From a virus: DNA of 52,062 nt. Both the position numbers and the translations under genes were made by a program. Positions within the stretch are counted from its first letter, which is position 1, and the number at the start of each line of letters is the position of its first letter. Positions 33,391 to 40,608 of this stretch are shown piece after piece. Below the pieces are notes generated by a model. It was given only the letters and a program-made list of their open reading frames with translations. It searched no databases and had not been told where the DNA came from. Location: positions 1-52,062 of the IMG/VR virus record IMGVR_UViG_3300031576_000061; one strand, given 5' to 3'.

Positions 33391-33812
33391 GTATTCTCCC
33401 TCATGTAGGCGAAGAACTCCTCCGCGTCACGAAACACCTGCGTTGCGAAACTGAGCATGACATCGTACCGATCGGGGTCGCCGTCGAGCACCACGAAGGC
33501 GGGTTTACCGCGCCCAATCGTGTAGCCGAGTTCGATACACCCACTCTTGCCCGCTGGCAGCACAAGAACGGCCATCTCGCAACGGTCGAGGTGGTACTTG
33601 TCGAACATGAAGATGTTCCGCGAGGACCAACTCAGGAGCGCCTGCACCTGGTCATGCCCCTTCAACTTCTCGTGGTCTCGCCAACTGTCGTCCGCGTGTG
33701 GCCCGACACTCCACCAATCGGTAAAGGCGTCATACCCCAGCTCTCGCAGCACTTTACCAAAGGCACCGATCTCGGGGTTGCGGAGTGACCCGATGACGTA
33801 GATCGACCTCAT
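33387..33812 (-). CDS. Nucleoside 2-deoxyribosyltransferase-like protein
   Basis: 141 residues. IYVIGSLRNPEI, then GYDAFTDWWSVGPHADDSW, VLVLPAGKSGCIELGYTIG and GKPAFVVLD follow the nucleoside 2-deoxyribosyltransferase fold, including the ELGY Glu region used in catalysis by the family. With the DUF4406 protein and the diphosphohydrolase it makes a three-gene nucleotide-metabolism cluster. The actual substrate cannot be read from sequence. Confidence 0.72.
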   Translation of the reverse strand: MRSIYVIGSLRNPEIGAFGKVLRELGYDAFTDWWSVGPHADDSWRDHEKLKGHDQVQALLSWSSRNIFMFDKYHLDRCEMAVLVLPAGKSGCIELGYTIGRGKPAFVVLDGDPDRYDVMLSFATQVFRDAEEFFAYMRENT

Positions 33813-34054
33813 GCGGATTCTCCATCTGTAAATGGTAGCGCCTCCCGCCCGGGCGGGAGCGTCACCCCACCCTCATCCAGGAGCGGGTTCTCCAACGAGA
33901 CCGTCTTGCCGTCCTCCAGTCCACGCGCGTAAGCCGCCTTTTTCTCCTGCTCCAGCGTCCCCATGAACGCCCGCATCATCAGGTTGTGTTGCTTGGTCAG
34001 CTCCACAAGTTGCGCCTTCATACTCTTACGCTTCATGATCCGCGCCAATCCCAT
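33809..34054 (-). CDS. Hypothetical helical protein
   Basis: 81 residues from the ATG just after the neighbouring stop with GAGGTG upstream; a longer frame to 34087 is unlikely. Basic N-terminal helix (ARIMKRKSMKAQLVEL) and acidic, Gly/Pro-containing C-terminus. Not recognised. Confidence 0.5.
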   Translation of the reverse strand: MGLARIMKRKSMKAQLVELTKQHNLMMRAFMGTLEQEKKAAYARGLEDGKTVSLENPLLDEGGVTLPPGREALPFTDGESA

Positions 34055-34055
34055 G

Positions 34056-34262
34056 TTAGAACACCTCCACACGCCGATCGCGTTCACTGATCTTCACCGC
34101 GGCGTCTTTCATGCGAGCGATGTCTTTTTCCCTCACGACCCGCCGGATAAAAATCCCGTTATCCGGTAGGAACGTCATCACGATGACCCCTGCGACATAG
34201 ATATCGTAGCATTGCGCCGTGTCATCGTAGATCACCATCACGCCCGGAACGTTCGTCGTCAT
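34056..34262 (-). CDS. Hypothetical beta-rich small protein
   Basis: 68 residues, ATG overlapping the exonuclease stop (ATGA). VMVIYDDTAQCYDIYVAGV then IFIRRVVREKDIARMKDA suggests a small beta sheet plus helix. Function unknown. Confidence 0.55.
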   Translation of the reverse strand: MTTNVPGVMVIYDDTAQCYDIYVAGVIVMTFLPDNGIFIRRVVREKDIARMKDAAVKISERDRRVEVF

Positions 34263-34993
34263 CGTTTCACCGCCTTTCGTCCTGTTGACCATCCGCCGCA
34301 GTCATTGCACTGGTACTGCGGGTAGCGGAGGCGTTGTTTGATTGATGTTCCCTGATACGTCGTGTTCTTACTCCCACACTTGTCACAGACCAGCCGCTCA
34401 CGGTAGGCACTGATGAGCGGGTGCGCGCTGATCCATGGGAGTACACGCTTGTAGAGCTTCTCCAACGCCTGTACGTCGCCCTTGTTGTAGCGGCGCATCT
34501 CCTCCCAGCACGACGTGTCCCCCTTCATACAGCCGACCCATAGTTGAAAGCCGCGATGTTTTACCTTCTGTCCCATAGAGAGCGTCTTGAGTACAGCGTC
34601 TAGCTTATTGGACTCAAAACGGAAGGCCGCACGCACTACACGGAGCATATCCACCTGCTTGTATGGTGACGGCGGTGTCAAACCATGCGTCAGAAACTCT
34701 TTATTAAGTGTTGGGAGATCAAAATTCATGCCGTTGTAGGTAACAACGATGTCAGCCTCATCCAAAAGCTTATGAATGCCGCTCAGCATCTCTTTCGGCG
34801 TATCATGCTGAATGGACTTATATATGATTGTAGAGTGCCCAAGCCATTTAGCCGACCAACATAAGATTGCACTTGATAGTTCAATATGGTCGTGACTAAT
34901 ATTTTGCCGCCACAGCCCCCAAGTATAGACCGTGTTGGGAGACGTTTCGATGTCCGCGAATAGAATTTTAGGTGTTGCCACGTTTTGCCTCAC
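34259..34993 (-). CDS. DnaQ-like 3'-5' exonuclease with C-terminal zinc ribbon
   Basis: 244 residues, GTG start. RNase H-like exonuclease motifs are complete: FADIETSP (D14, E16), VVTYNGMNFDLP (D92) and YNKGD (Y169, D173), a YXXXD-type site. C203, C206, C229 and C232 form a zinc ribbon after the nuclease. It may trim DNA during replication or recombination or degrade host DNA. The 5' end overlaps the homing-endonuclease-like gene by 26 bp. Confidence 0.82.
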   Translation of the reverse strand: MRQNVATPKILFADIETSPNTVYTWGLWRQNISHDHIELSSAILCWSAKWLGHSTIIYKSIQHDTPKEMLSGIHKLLDEADIVVTYNGMNFDLPTLNKEFLTHGLTPPSPYKQVDMLRVVRAAFRFESNKLDAVLKTLSMGQKVKHRGFQLWVGCMKGDTSCWEEMRRYNKGDVQALEKLYKRVLPWISAHPLISAYRERLVCDKCGSKNTTYQGTSIKQRLRYPQYQCNDCGGWSTGRKAVKR

Positions 34994-35357
34994 TTAAACA
35001 ACGTGGAGCTGTCCTGCCTGCGCCCTGATCGTTTTTAACTCGCAGGGAACGCCAGTGCGTAACAGATTTTCGGATAGCTTGTCGTCGTCGCATTCCCAAC
35101 AGCGGATACAACGTTAACATCCACGCGACAGCATTTCGTGCATACAGTGCCGTTGTGTAAACGTCTTTATAGTGTGCCCCTCGTACTCGATGTTGAACTC
35201 TACTGCGAAACAATCTAGCAACATGCTCTACAACGTCTTTATCTGTCATGCTAACGTTAAGCCGAGGCGTCCGGGTTTTGCGAGTACCGCCGTTTAACCC
35301 AAAACAGCCTTCACCTTCTAACAGCCCTGCAAGCCACATGATTTCACGTAATGTCAT
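34968..35357 (-). CDS. LAGLIDADG-like homing endonuclease, single motif
   Basis: 129 residues, ATG overlapping the lysozyme stop (ATGA). IMWLAGLLEGEGCFGLNGG is a LAGLIDADG motif with the acidic residue in place; PRLNVSMTDKDVVEHVARLF is the usual following strand-helix. One motif implies a homodimer. It is a free-standing selfish gene wedged between lysozyme and exonuclease and overlaps both. Confidence 0.75.
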   Translation of the reverse strand: MTLREIMWLAGLLEGEGCFGLNGGTRKTRTPRLNVSMTDKDVVEHVARLFRSRVQHRVRGAHYKDVYTTALYARNAVAWMLTLYPLLGMRRRQAIRKSVTHWRSLRVKNDQGAGRTAPRCLSEAKRGNT

Positions 35358-35791
35358 GACGGGTACGTGCCTGTTAGTAGCATAGTAAAAATATCGTCGC
35401 TCCGTTCTTTTTGCACCTGTTGATACCACTTGCTTTGCTTCAACCGGTCCACGGCACCGGCGTAGTCACCTGTCTCAAGCGCACGGATCGTGTTCTTGAA
35501 CCCACTGAAACTCGTGATGCCCATGTTGAACACGAGGTTCGTTAGAGCATCCTGGCGTACTCCGTCCAGTGTCCGAAACACCGGGAAGGCGCTAAACAGT
35601 GTGTTGCGCGCCTCAGTGATGGCTAGGTCAAGGAGTTGTTCAGCCACGGGGAGCGGCAGCCCGTTATCGCACAGATTCCACCCCCATCCTATTGTCCATT
35701 TGCCCACACTGTCTTGATACAGTTTCGCATTGCCGTTAGGCAGCCGCGGACAGCCCTCGTGACGTTTCAACATGTCCCTTAACGCGTTCAT
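35354..35791 (-). CDS. T4-type lysozyme (endolysin, GH24)
   Basis: 145 residues, no signal peptide, so release depends on the holin. The catalytic triad of T4 lysozyme is present: Glu12 in RHEG, Asp27 in LYQDSVGKWTIGWG and Thr33. ALTNLVFNMGITSFSGFKN matches the C-terminal lobe. It cleaves peptidoglycan between MurNAc and GlcNAc. It lies on the leftward arm, about 5 kb from the holin, which is on the opposite strand. Confidence 0.92.
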   Translation of the reverse strand: MNALRDMLKRHEGCPRLPNGNAKLYQDSVGKWTIGWGWNLCDNGLPLPVAEQLLDLAITEARNTLFSAFPVFRTLDGVRQDALTNLVFNMGITSFSGFKNTIRALETGDYAGAVDRLKQSKWYQQVQKERSDDIFTMLLTGTYPS

Positions 35792-36243
35792 AATTGTCCC
35801 TCCCGTCGTCCGATGTCGGGATCAGGCCACGGTGCCTTCGGGTCGTATAGGTCCTGGTAGAACTTGATCTCATCACACCGCCCGTGCCCGCCGATGTCCA
35901 CGTACACTTTGTCAGGGTTCTCGTCGAAGTTCAGATCCACCAGCCACATGAACGGGAAGGGATCATGGGTCATCTCGCCATTCTCGTCGTAGCCGTCGAT
36001 GTAGCTGATGGCCTCGATGTCAGCAAGCCCGTCGCGATTCGTGTCGTACCACTCACTCACCGTGTTGTTGGGGTTCACGGTCTCCGCGATCTTGTCAGCT
36101 TCCTCGTACGTCAGGTTGCGGTCGCACTTGATGATCTGATCGTTATGGACCAGCTGGGCCTGTGCCGTGTCGTGGCAGTAGGCACAGCCCAGCAACAATA
36201 CCAGGACCGTCAGCGTGAACGCATAGAGCCGGGCGTGTGGCAC
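35788..36243 (-). CDS. Exported lipoprotein-like protein with EF-hand-like loop
   Basis: 151 residues, GTG start after GAGGTGAT. The N-terminus is a signal sequence with either a lipobox (LLLGC) or a cut after AQA. DTNRDGLAD is a canonical calcium-binding DXDXDG-type loop, and a second acidic stretch NFDENPDK follows. CDRNLTYEEADKI relates it to the two lipoproteins upstream. Probably acts in the host periplasm during lysis; exact role unknown. Confidence 0.65.
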   Translation of the reverse strand: MPHARLYAFTLTVLVLLLGCAYCHDTAQAQLVHNDQIIKCDRNLTYEEADKIAETVNPNNTVSEWYDTNRDGLADIEAISYIDGYDENGEMTHDPFPFMWLVDLNFDENPDKVYVDIGGHGRCDEIKFYQDLYDPKAPWPDPDIGRREGQL

Positions 36244-36255
36244 GAATCACCTCAG

Positions 36256-36276
36256 TCATTTATACCGTACGGGTAA
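36256..36276. promoter_or_regulatory. Palindromic element with TTTATACC core
   Basis: TTTATACCGTACGGGTAAA (36258-36276) is an imperfect palindrome centred on CCGTACGG in the 96-bp gap upstream of the exported-protein gene. TTTATACC also occurs near the origin and before the replication ATPase gene. No gene was found in the gap itself. Confidence 0.35.
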
Positions 36277-36339
36277 AGAGGGCCAGCCCCGGGCGCGACA
36301 CCGGGGAACAGTGGGTATTCAGTGAGTACCGAGTAACTT

Positions 36340-36540
36340 TCAATTTGGGCTCACCTCCACATGCAATGGGGCTTGTTCACCCCAGGCTTTTCGTACCTCA
36401 TGCGCCCGCACGGTCTCGTCATGCGTCAGCGGCTTGGTGCACCGTAGCTCACTACAGACCGCGTATGGCCGGGGCGCACAGCTAGTCGCTATACATATTG
36501 ACATAAGCGCCACTATCGAGGAGAGTGTAGTAAAGTTCAC
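36340..36540 (-). CDS. Small lipoprotein, paralogue of its neighbour
   Basis: 66 residues, GTG start with GGAGGAAG upstream. Signal peptide with Cys at SCAPRPYAVC. LRCTKPLTHDE parallels PTCATQLTVEE in the upstream gene and KCDRNLTYEE in the downstream one. Overlaps the upstream gene by 59 bp. Confidence 0.6.
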   Translation of the reverse strand: MNFTTLSSIVALMSICIATSCAPRPYAVCSELRCTKPLTHDETVRAHEVRKAWGEQAPLHVEVSPN

Positions 36541-36703
36541 TGGCTTCCTCCACAGTTAATTGTGTAGCACACGTTGGCTTCTCCGTCGTCAAGGTGTAAC
36601 AGACACTGTACTGCCGAGGTGTCGTACACCCGCCCATCAACGCAACCCCGATAATCAACGCCGCCACCCATAGGCAGACAGTACTGATCCATTCAACAGT
36701 CAT
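36482..36703 (-). CDS. Small lipoprotein
   Basis: 73 residues from ATG 36703 with GAGGGGGAG upstream; a longer open frame exists but starts in a less suitable place. Signal sequence WVAALIIGVALMGGC, then CTTPRQYSVCYTL and CATQLTVEEASELYY. Shares the C-LT-EEA signature with two neighbours. Likely outer-membrane or periplasmic. Confidence 0.62.
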   Translation of the reverse strand: MTVEWISTVCLWVAALIIGVALMGGCTTPRQYSVCYTLTTEKPTCATQLTVEEASELYYTLLDSGAYVNMYSD

Positions 36704-36860
36704 GGCTCTCCCCCTCTCGAATGATCCCTGTTCCCTTACAAGCTTCGCAGGGATAGCACGAGGTGTTATTGGAGCCCCAGGACTGTTGATCCCCCGCGAC
36801 CCACGGGGGGCGCTGGACTGTTCCTGCACCTGTACAAACCGGGCATTTGTGAAGTGTCAT
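36693..36860 (-). CDS. DnaJ-type zinc-finger micro-protein
   Basis: 55 residues, ATG overlapping the 3D-domain gene stop (ATGA). CPVCTGAGTV and CEACKGTGII are two CXXCXGXG repeats of the DnaJ cysteine-rich domain, half of a full domain. Frequent in phages; function unknown. Confidence 0.65.
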   Translation of the reverse strand: MTLHKCPVCTGAGTVQRPPWVAGDQQSWGSNNTSCYPCEACKGTGIIREGESHDC

Positions 36861-37336
36861 GGCTCCACCCCCCATCGTATCAGCGTCACCTTCAACGTTT
36901 GCCGCCCCCACTGTTTCGCTTCCTTGACCGCAGACGGGCCCTGCCCCATAAATACATCCAGCCACCGTCCTCCCTCACCCCGACCACCCTTGTCCGCCAC
37001 TTCGCACCGCCCATAGCCCGGAATATAGAACACAGTTCCTCTGGGCCATATGTCCCAATGAGCCGCACATAGACCGCGTTTGGGTACTTGCCCACTCGCC
37101 GTTTTGTTATGCCACGCTGGGTTGTAGCCATGATCGCACTCCGTTGGACGCTTGTTGTAGACACAATAGGCTGTCACAACCATGTCAAGTTGGATGCCAA
37201 TCGTCGCCGGAGCCGGGGGGCCAATGAACGCGGGTTCATGCCCCTCACAGCGTGCCGCCCACAGCAGGAGCGCCGCCGCGACCGCCCATGGCACGATGAC
37301 GAGCCAGTACCACAGGGCCTTCACTGGCGGCCTCAT
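36857..37336 (-). CDS. 3D-domain (RlpA/MltA-like barrel) membrane-anchored protein
   Basis: 159 residues. Signal anchor (WYWLVIVPWAVAAALLLWA) then a 3D domain: VVTAYC, KTASGQVPKRGLCAAH, WPRGTVFYIPGYGRCEVADKGG and WLDVFMG, with the Asp residues that name the fold. Such domains cut or bind peptidoglycan glycan strands. Together with lysozyme and lipoproteins it makes a cell-envelope cluster. Confidence 0.78.
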   Translation of the reverse strand: MRPPVKALWYWLVIVPWAVAAALLLWAARCEGHEPAFIGPPAPATIGIQLDMVVTAYCVYNKRPTECDHGYNPAWHNKTASGQVPKRGLCAAHWDIWPRGTVFYIPGYGRCEVADKGGRGEGGRWLDVFMGQGPSAVKEAKQWGRQTLKVTLIRWGVEP

Positions 37337-37626
37337 GCCTTGCGCCGCCGTTTGGTTGTTTGAGGCTTCGCCAGCACTGACGGCGCGGGATACATGAACG
37401 CCTCCATCCCGCGGAGCATCATGTCAAACAGCGCGTCCTTGTTCTTCCCTTCCTCAAGGAATGCTGGCAACGTGCGCCAGCAGTTCGCGCCCATCACCAC
37501 AACCGGGAGCGCGGTCGTGATGTCCGCCATCGGGAACGTCGTATGCCCCCGCGCCTCCAGCTTAGAAATAATTGCCGGTGGCGTCGGGCTGGACAGGATG
37601 ATCGCTAGGGGTCGTGGTTGCTTCAT
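37333..37626 (-). CDS. Hypothetical protein
   Basis: 97 residues after GGAGGGACG. RPLAIILSSPTPPAIISKLE resembles the opening strand-loop-helix of a nucleotide-binding fold but no motif is complete. C-terminal KRRRKA is basic. Its first 65 bp overlap the upstream gene in another frame. Confidence 0.5.
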   Translation of the reverse strand: MKQPRPLAIILSSPTPPAIISKLEARGHTTFPMADITTALPVVVMGANCWRTLPAFLEEGKNKDALFDMMLRGMEAFMYPAPSVLAKPQTTKRRRKA

Positions 37627-37879
37627 GTTCGTCCCTCCGTTTGTAGTAGGCGCACAGTCGAGCGGCCACTTCGGCGATGGTTAAGTCTACACTCGTGACA
37701 CGGCGCGCGCAACCCATCCGCGGCACGATCTCGTCAAGCTCCGTGACGAAGCCGTTGCTGACTTCCTTCACCGTGATGACGGTCATGTACTTGGGGATCG
37801 GCTCGACGCTGAACTGAGTGTCAAGCTTGCCCATCACTTGCGCCAGCGCCTTCATGTCAGGCAGGTCATTGGCTTCCAT
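37562..37879 (-). CDS. Hypothetical protein after the polymerase
   Basis: 105 residues, overlapping the polymerase C-terminal gene by 28 bp and the next gene by 65 bp. YMTVITVKEVSNGFVTEL forms a beta pair; the C-terminus is polar. Not recognised. Possibly an accessory to the polymerase by operon position only. Confidence 0.5.
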   Translation of the reverse strand: MEANDLPDMKALAQVMGKLDTQFSVEPIPKYMTVITVKEVSNGFVTELDEIVPRMGCARRVTSVDLTIAEVAARLCAYYKRRDEHEATTTPSDHPVQPDATGNYF

Positions 37880-38784
37880 GCGTACTCCCTTCCTGTGTCA
37901 TCAGCGATGTAGAACGTTGCCGGGAACGCAGTAAGCCGACCGCTGATTGTTCGTGAGCGGGTTGCAAGTTGTGCAGCACCCACGAGGTGCGCGTGTATTG
38001 TGGGATCAGTTGGAGCGCCACCCAGGACATCCCATTTATGTGAATCGTGCATGCCCCAACGGAATTGTAGGCTCCCAACGTGTTGCGTTGCAATATCATA
38101 CAACACATCCTCGTAGATGTCCATACAGCCACCCTGCATGGGGTGGTTCATGGCCTGGCGCGCCGCTTCCTCGCCCGTCTCGATCAGGGTACGCCGTCGT
38201 CCGCAGAACGTGTAGATCGTGCCCCGTTTTGCTGCGTGAACCGCGCAACAACGCTGGAACGCGCGCACGGCAGGATGCGCGTTCAGCCAGTTCTCACTCG
38301 CTTGGACGAGGCCACGAATATCGAGTCCGAGATGCACCACCCCTGGGATATCGGTGCAGGTATCTGGGCGTGCTCCATAGAGCAGTCGATAGACAAACCG
38401 TTTGGCAAATGTACGGCGCATGTCCTTTTTTCCATGCCAGTCAATTCGATCAGCCCACCGCGCTGTTGCATCGTCGGCCAGATTGAACGGGTCAACTGGA
38501 TTTGGGGGCGGCTGTAATCGAAAGATCTCACAGGCAGACAGCGTGTGCACGTCATAACCCCTCTCGAAGGCGTCGATTAACGGACGGTCGTGTGCCTCGC
38601 TCGCGACGATCCGTAGCTCGATCTGATCCCAGTCGTACCCCCACTCCCACCCGCCCACTTCGGGAAGCACGAGCTTCCGTAAGTCCTCCGGCAGTTGTGC
38701 AAGCGGCGGATGGACCGTGCTGTGCCGACCACTGACCTGTGTATGGACCTGGATCTCTGGATAGCACCGTTCGACGATCTTCAC
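37852..38784 (-). CDS. DNA polymerase, family A, C-terminal (palm/fingers) fragment
   Basis: 310 residues. Motif A YDWDQIELR (Asp51), motif B with R124, K128, Y132, Y136-G137, and motif C MHDSH (Asp247) are present, so the active site looks functional; the usual Glu after HD is Ser. The E. coli Phe762 equivalent is Tyr132, as in T7. The thumb, exonuclease and UDG domains are on a separate upstream ORF in the same frame. GTG start overlaps the stop of the intervening ORF (GTGA) and has no good ribosome site of its own. Confidence 0.9.
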   Translation of the reverse strand: MKIVERCYPEIQVHTQVSGRHSTVHPPLAQLPEDLRKLVLPEVGGWEWGYDWDQIELRIVASEAHDRPLIDAFERGYDVHTLSACEIFRLQPPPNPVDPFNLADDATARWADRIDWHGKKDMRRTFAKRFVYRLLYGARPDTCTDIPGVVHLGLDIRGLVQASENWLNAHPAVRAFQRCCAVHAAKRGTIYTFCGRRRTLIETGEEAARQAMNHPMQGGCMDIYEDVLYDIATQHVGSLQFRWGMHDSHKWDVLGGAPTDPTIHAHLVGAAQLATRSRTISGRLTAFPATFYIADDTGREYAWKPMTCLT

Positions 38785-39000
38785 AGTTGAATCGCGTTCG
38801 GCGTGCTATCAGCGGCCTCTGCCGAGACCACCGTCAGCATGATCGCGTCATTATTCAGGTCCATGTACATGTGGAGGTGTGTGTCAGTTCCCTCCAAGGC
38901 CTTCATCGGAACCACCGCCTGGCCCCCCATGTTCATCACCATGTAGCGTAGGACGTGCTTCACGAGTGCGAACACTGCTTCCTGTTGCGTCACGTTCCAC
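38768..39000 (-). other. 225-nt insertion segment with flanking 8-mers
   Basis: GTGGAACG (39000-38993 on the minus strand) and GTCGAACG (38775-38768) flank the inserted ORF at a distance of exactly 225 bases, a multiple of three. Both encode V-E-R in the same reading frame. Removing one repeat unit would rejoin the polymerase into one ORF of about 843 codons. The frame between them carries TGA, TAA-TGA and TGA-TAG. Confidence 0.65.
38781..38993 (-). CDS. ORF inserted between the polymerase halves
   Basis: 70 residues from a GTG within GGAACGTGACG of the upstream polymerase ORF. It ends in the GTGA that starts the downstream half. AVFALVKHVLRYMVMNMGG then VVPMKALEGTDTHLHMYMD and AIMLTVVSAEA suggest a small alpha/beta domain. 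No endonuclease motif is seen. It could be a bridging subunit of a split polymerase or cargo of an inserted element. Confidence 0.65.
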   Translation of the reverse strand: MTQQEAVFALVKHVLRYMVMNMGGQAVVPMKALEGTDTHLHMYMDLNNDAIMLTVVSAEAADSTPNAIQL

Positions 39001-40608
39001 CAATGGTTTCAGGTAATATGAGACCGTCTGTTGCAACTGACTTTTCATCGCCCTGAGTTCGAGTAAGGGGTGGGCACCCTGCTTGATTCGATCCAGCAAG
39101 TAGGCGACAGTAAATCCTCGCTTCTCTGTATCTGCATCGAAAGCGCAAAACTTCCGTCGCTCCTCCGCGATAGTGTCACGGTTGATCGACACGACGTCGA
39201 TCCGATCGTACTCGCGCAAATGCTGCGCGACCTGTCCATTTGGACCAGGCGACATGAGATTGATGGGGTAGCCACAGTACGCCTCCGCGAGTTGTCCACA
39301 AAACGCCAGTCGCACGCCGTAGTCGGTCAGCATGGCCTCGACGAGCGGCTGGTTGACGCGTAGGCCGAGTGCCTCACGCTCCATGATGATCGGCAACAGC
39401 CGCCGCTTCCGTTCGTACGTCGCTTCCACCTGCGCGTCGAGCGTCAGTTGATACTTCAGCTTCCGGATGATCTCGACAGACTCAATGATGTCACCCCAAT
39501 TATACAGGAGTGGGTCAGTTTTGCTTAAATGTTTGAGCTTGACATATTCTCCAAGTACGCTCGCGACGTATTCGAGGCGATGCTCATAGTCACTCCAGAG
39601 AACGTGGTGGAGGTACATACCGTCGTCCATGTGACGGTAGCCGGTGACTTCGATCCCCATGGCCCTTCGAAGAACCGGTACGTCGGCTTTCGCGTTCCAG
39701 AACCAGACAGGTTTGGAAGCAGCCAATCTGGCGAATTGCGAAACAAAACGCGCTCGGGTGCCTGGGGCGGCAGTGGAACGGCACCAGACAACTTGGCCAC
39801 CCACAACAGTTCCCCCCGCGGCGGGTCCCCCAATTCCAACCAGCTGAAGTATCCGCGTTTTAACACCATACTCGGTATCCACGACCACCCAAGGGGTCGC
39901 CTTCAATGAGGCAAAGATTTGATCGACGTCTTTAGGTGTCTGCGCGACTATCCGGTCGGGGATTGGCTTGGGCCATGTACCCATAAGAAGTTTACCGATG
40001 CGTGCCCAGTCCAGTCGTGAGGGTACGAGGAGGCTACGATCTCGAAACAAGTCGGCAGGGTGGACAACGCAAAATGTCGTCTGATGTGCAAATTGGGTCG
40101 GAATGAGGTACCCTCGATACTCCGATACGTGGGCAGGCTTGCCAGCCGGGTTCCTGACCTGGGCACCACCGAGTTTATTAAACGCATACGCTCCCATCGC
40201 CACAACGACCTGCGTCTGTGGCGGGACGTGAAAGTATTGATCGCAACAGGCCACCGCGTCGGCCAGCATCTTGCCCTTGGGCATGCGATTCGACCGCTTG
40301 CCGTTGACGACCAACCGACACTTCAGCACGTTCATCAGGTTGACCTGATCGCGCCTCAGCCCCGCCAGCGGCAACCACGTATGATCGACGCTATACCCGG
40401 TCGCGCCGACTAACGGTTGTGGAGTACACGGCTCGTAGAATGGTTTCCCCCCAATGTACTCCACAACTCGTCGGCCTATTTCCTCGTCCACGCCAGGGTT
40501 CTGCGCGACGAGGGTGACACGTGCGTCCGTTTGGATCAGGTCAGGGACGAATCCTTTCATGTCACCTGCCAGCGGGCAGCCTTTACACGTGTCAGGCTTT
40601 GGTAGCAC
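38884..40608 (-). CDS. UDG domain fused to exonuclease and thumb of DNA polymerase (N-terminal part)
   Basis: 574 residues, GTG start. Residues 1-210 are a family 4/5-like uracil-DNA glycosylase: CKGC (C8, C11), VAQNPGVDEE, NVLKC (C97), CC (121-122) and HPADL (183-187), with four Fe-S cysteines. A 3'-5' exonuclease follows (D244, E246 in VVDTEYG; D309 in NAKAD), then the polymerase thumb up to about residue 538. The last 36 residues are a Gly/Asp-rich read-through of the inserted segment. The palm is on another ORF. Confidence 0.88.
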   Translation of the reverse strand: MLPKPDTCKGCPLAGDMKGFVPDLIQTDARVTLVAQNPGVDEEIGRRVVEYIGGKPFYEPCTPQPLVGATGYSVDHTWLPLAGLRRDQVNLMNVLKCRLVVNGKRSNRMPKGKMLADAVACCDQYFHVPPQTQVVVAMGAYAFNKLGGAQVRNPAGKPAHVSEYRGYLIPTQFAHQTTFCVVHPADLFRDRSLLVPSRLDWARIGKLLMGTWPKPIPDRIVAQTPKDVDQIFASLKATPWVVVDTEYGVKTRILQLVGIGGPAAGGTVVGGQVVWCRSTAAPGTRARFVSQFARLAASKPVWFWNAKADVPVLRRAMGIEVTGYRHMDDGMYLHHVLWSDYEHRLEYVASVLGEYVKLKHLSKTDPLLYNWGDIIESVEIIRKLKYQLTLDAQVEATYERKRRLLPIIMEREALGLRVNQPLVEAMLTDYGVRLAFCGQLAEAYCGYPINLMSPGPNGQVAQHLREYDRIDVVSINRDTIAEERRKFCAFDADTEKRGFTVAYLLDRIKQGAHPLLELRAMKSQLQQTVSYYLKPLVERDATGSSVRTREARPTLHGDEHGGPGGGSDEGLGGN

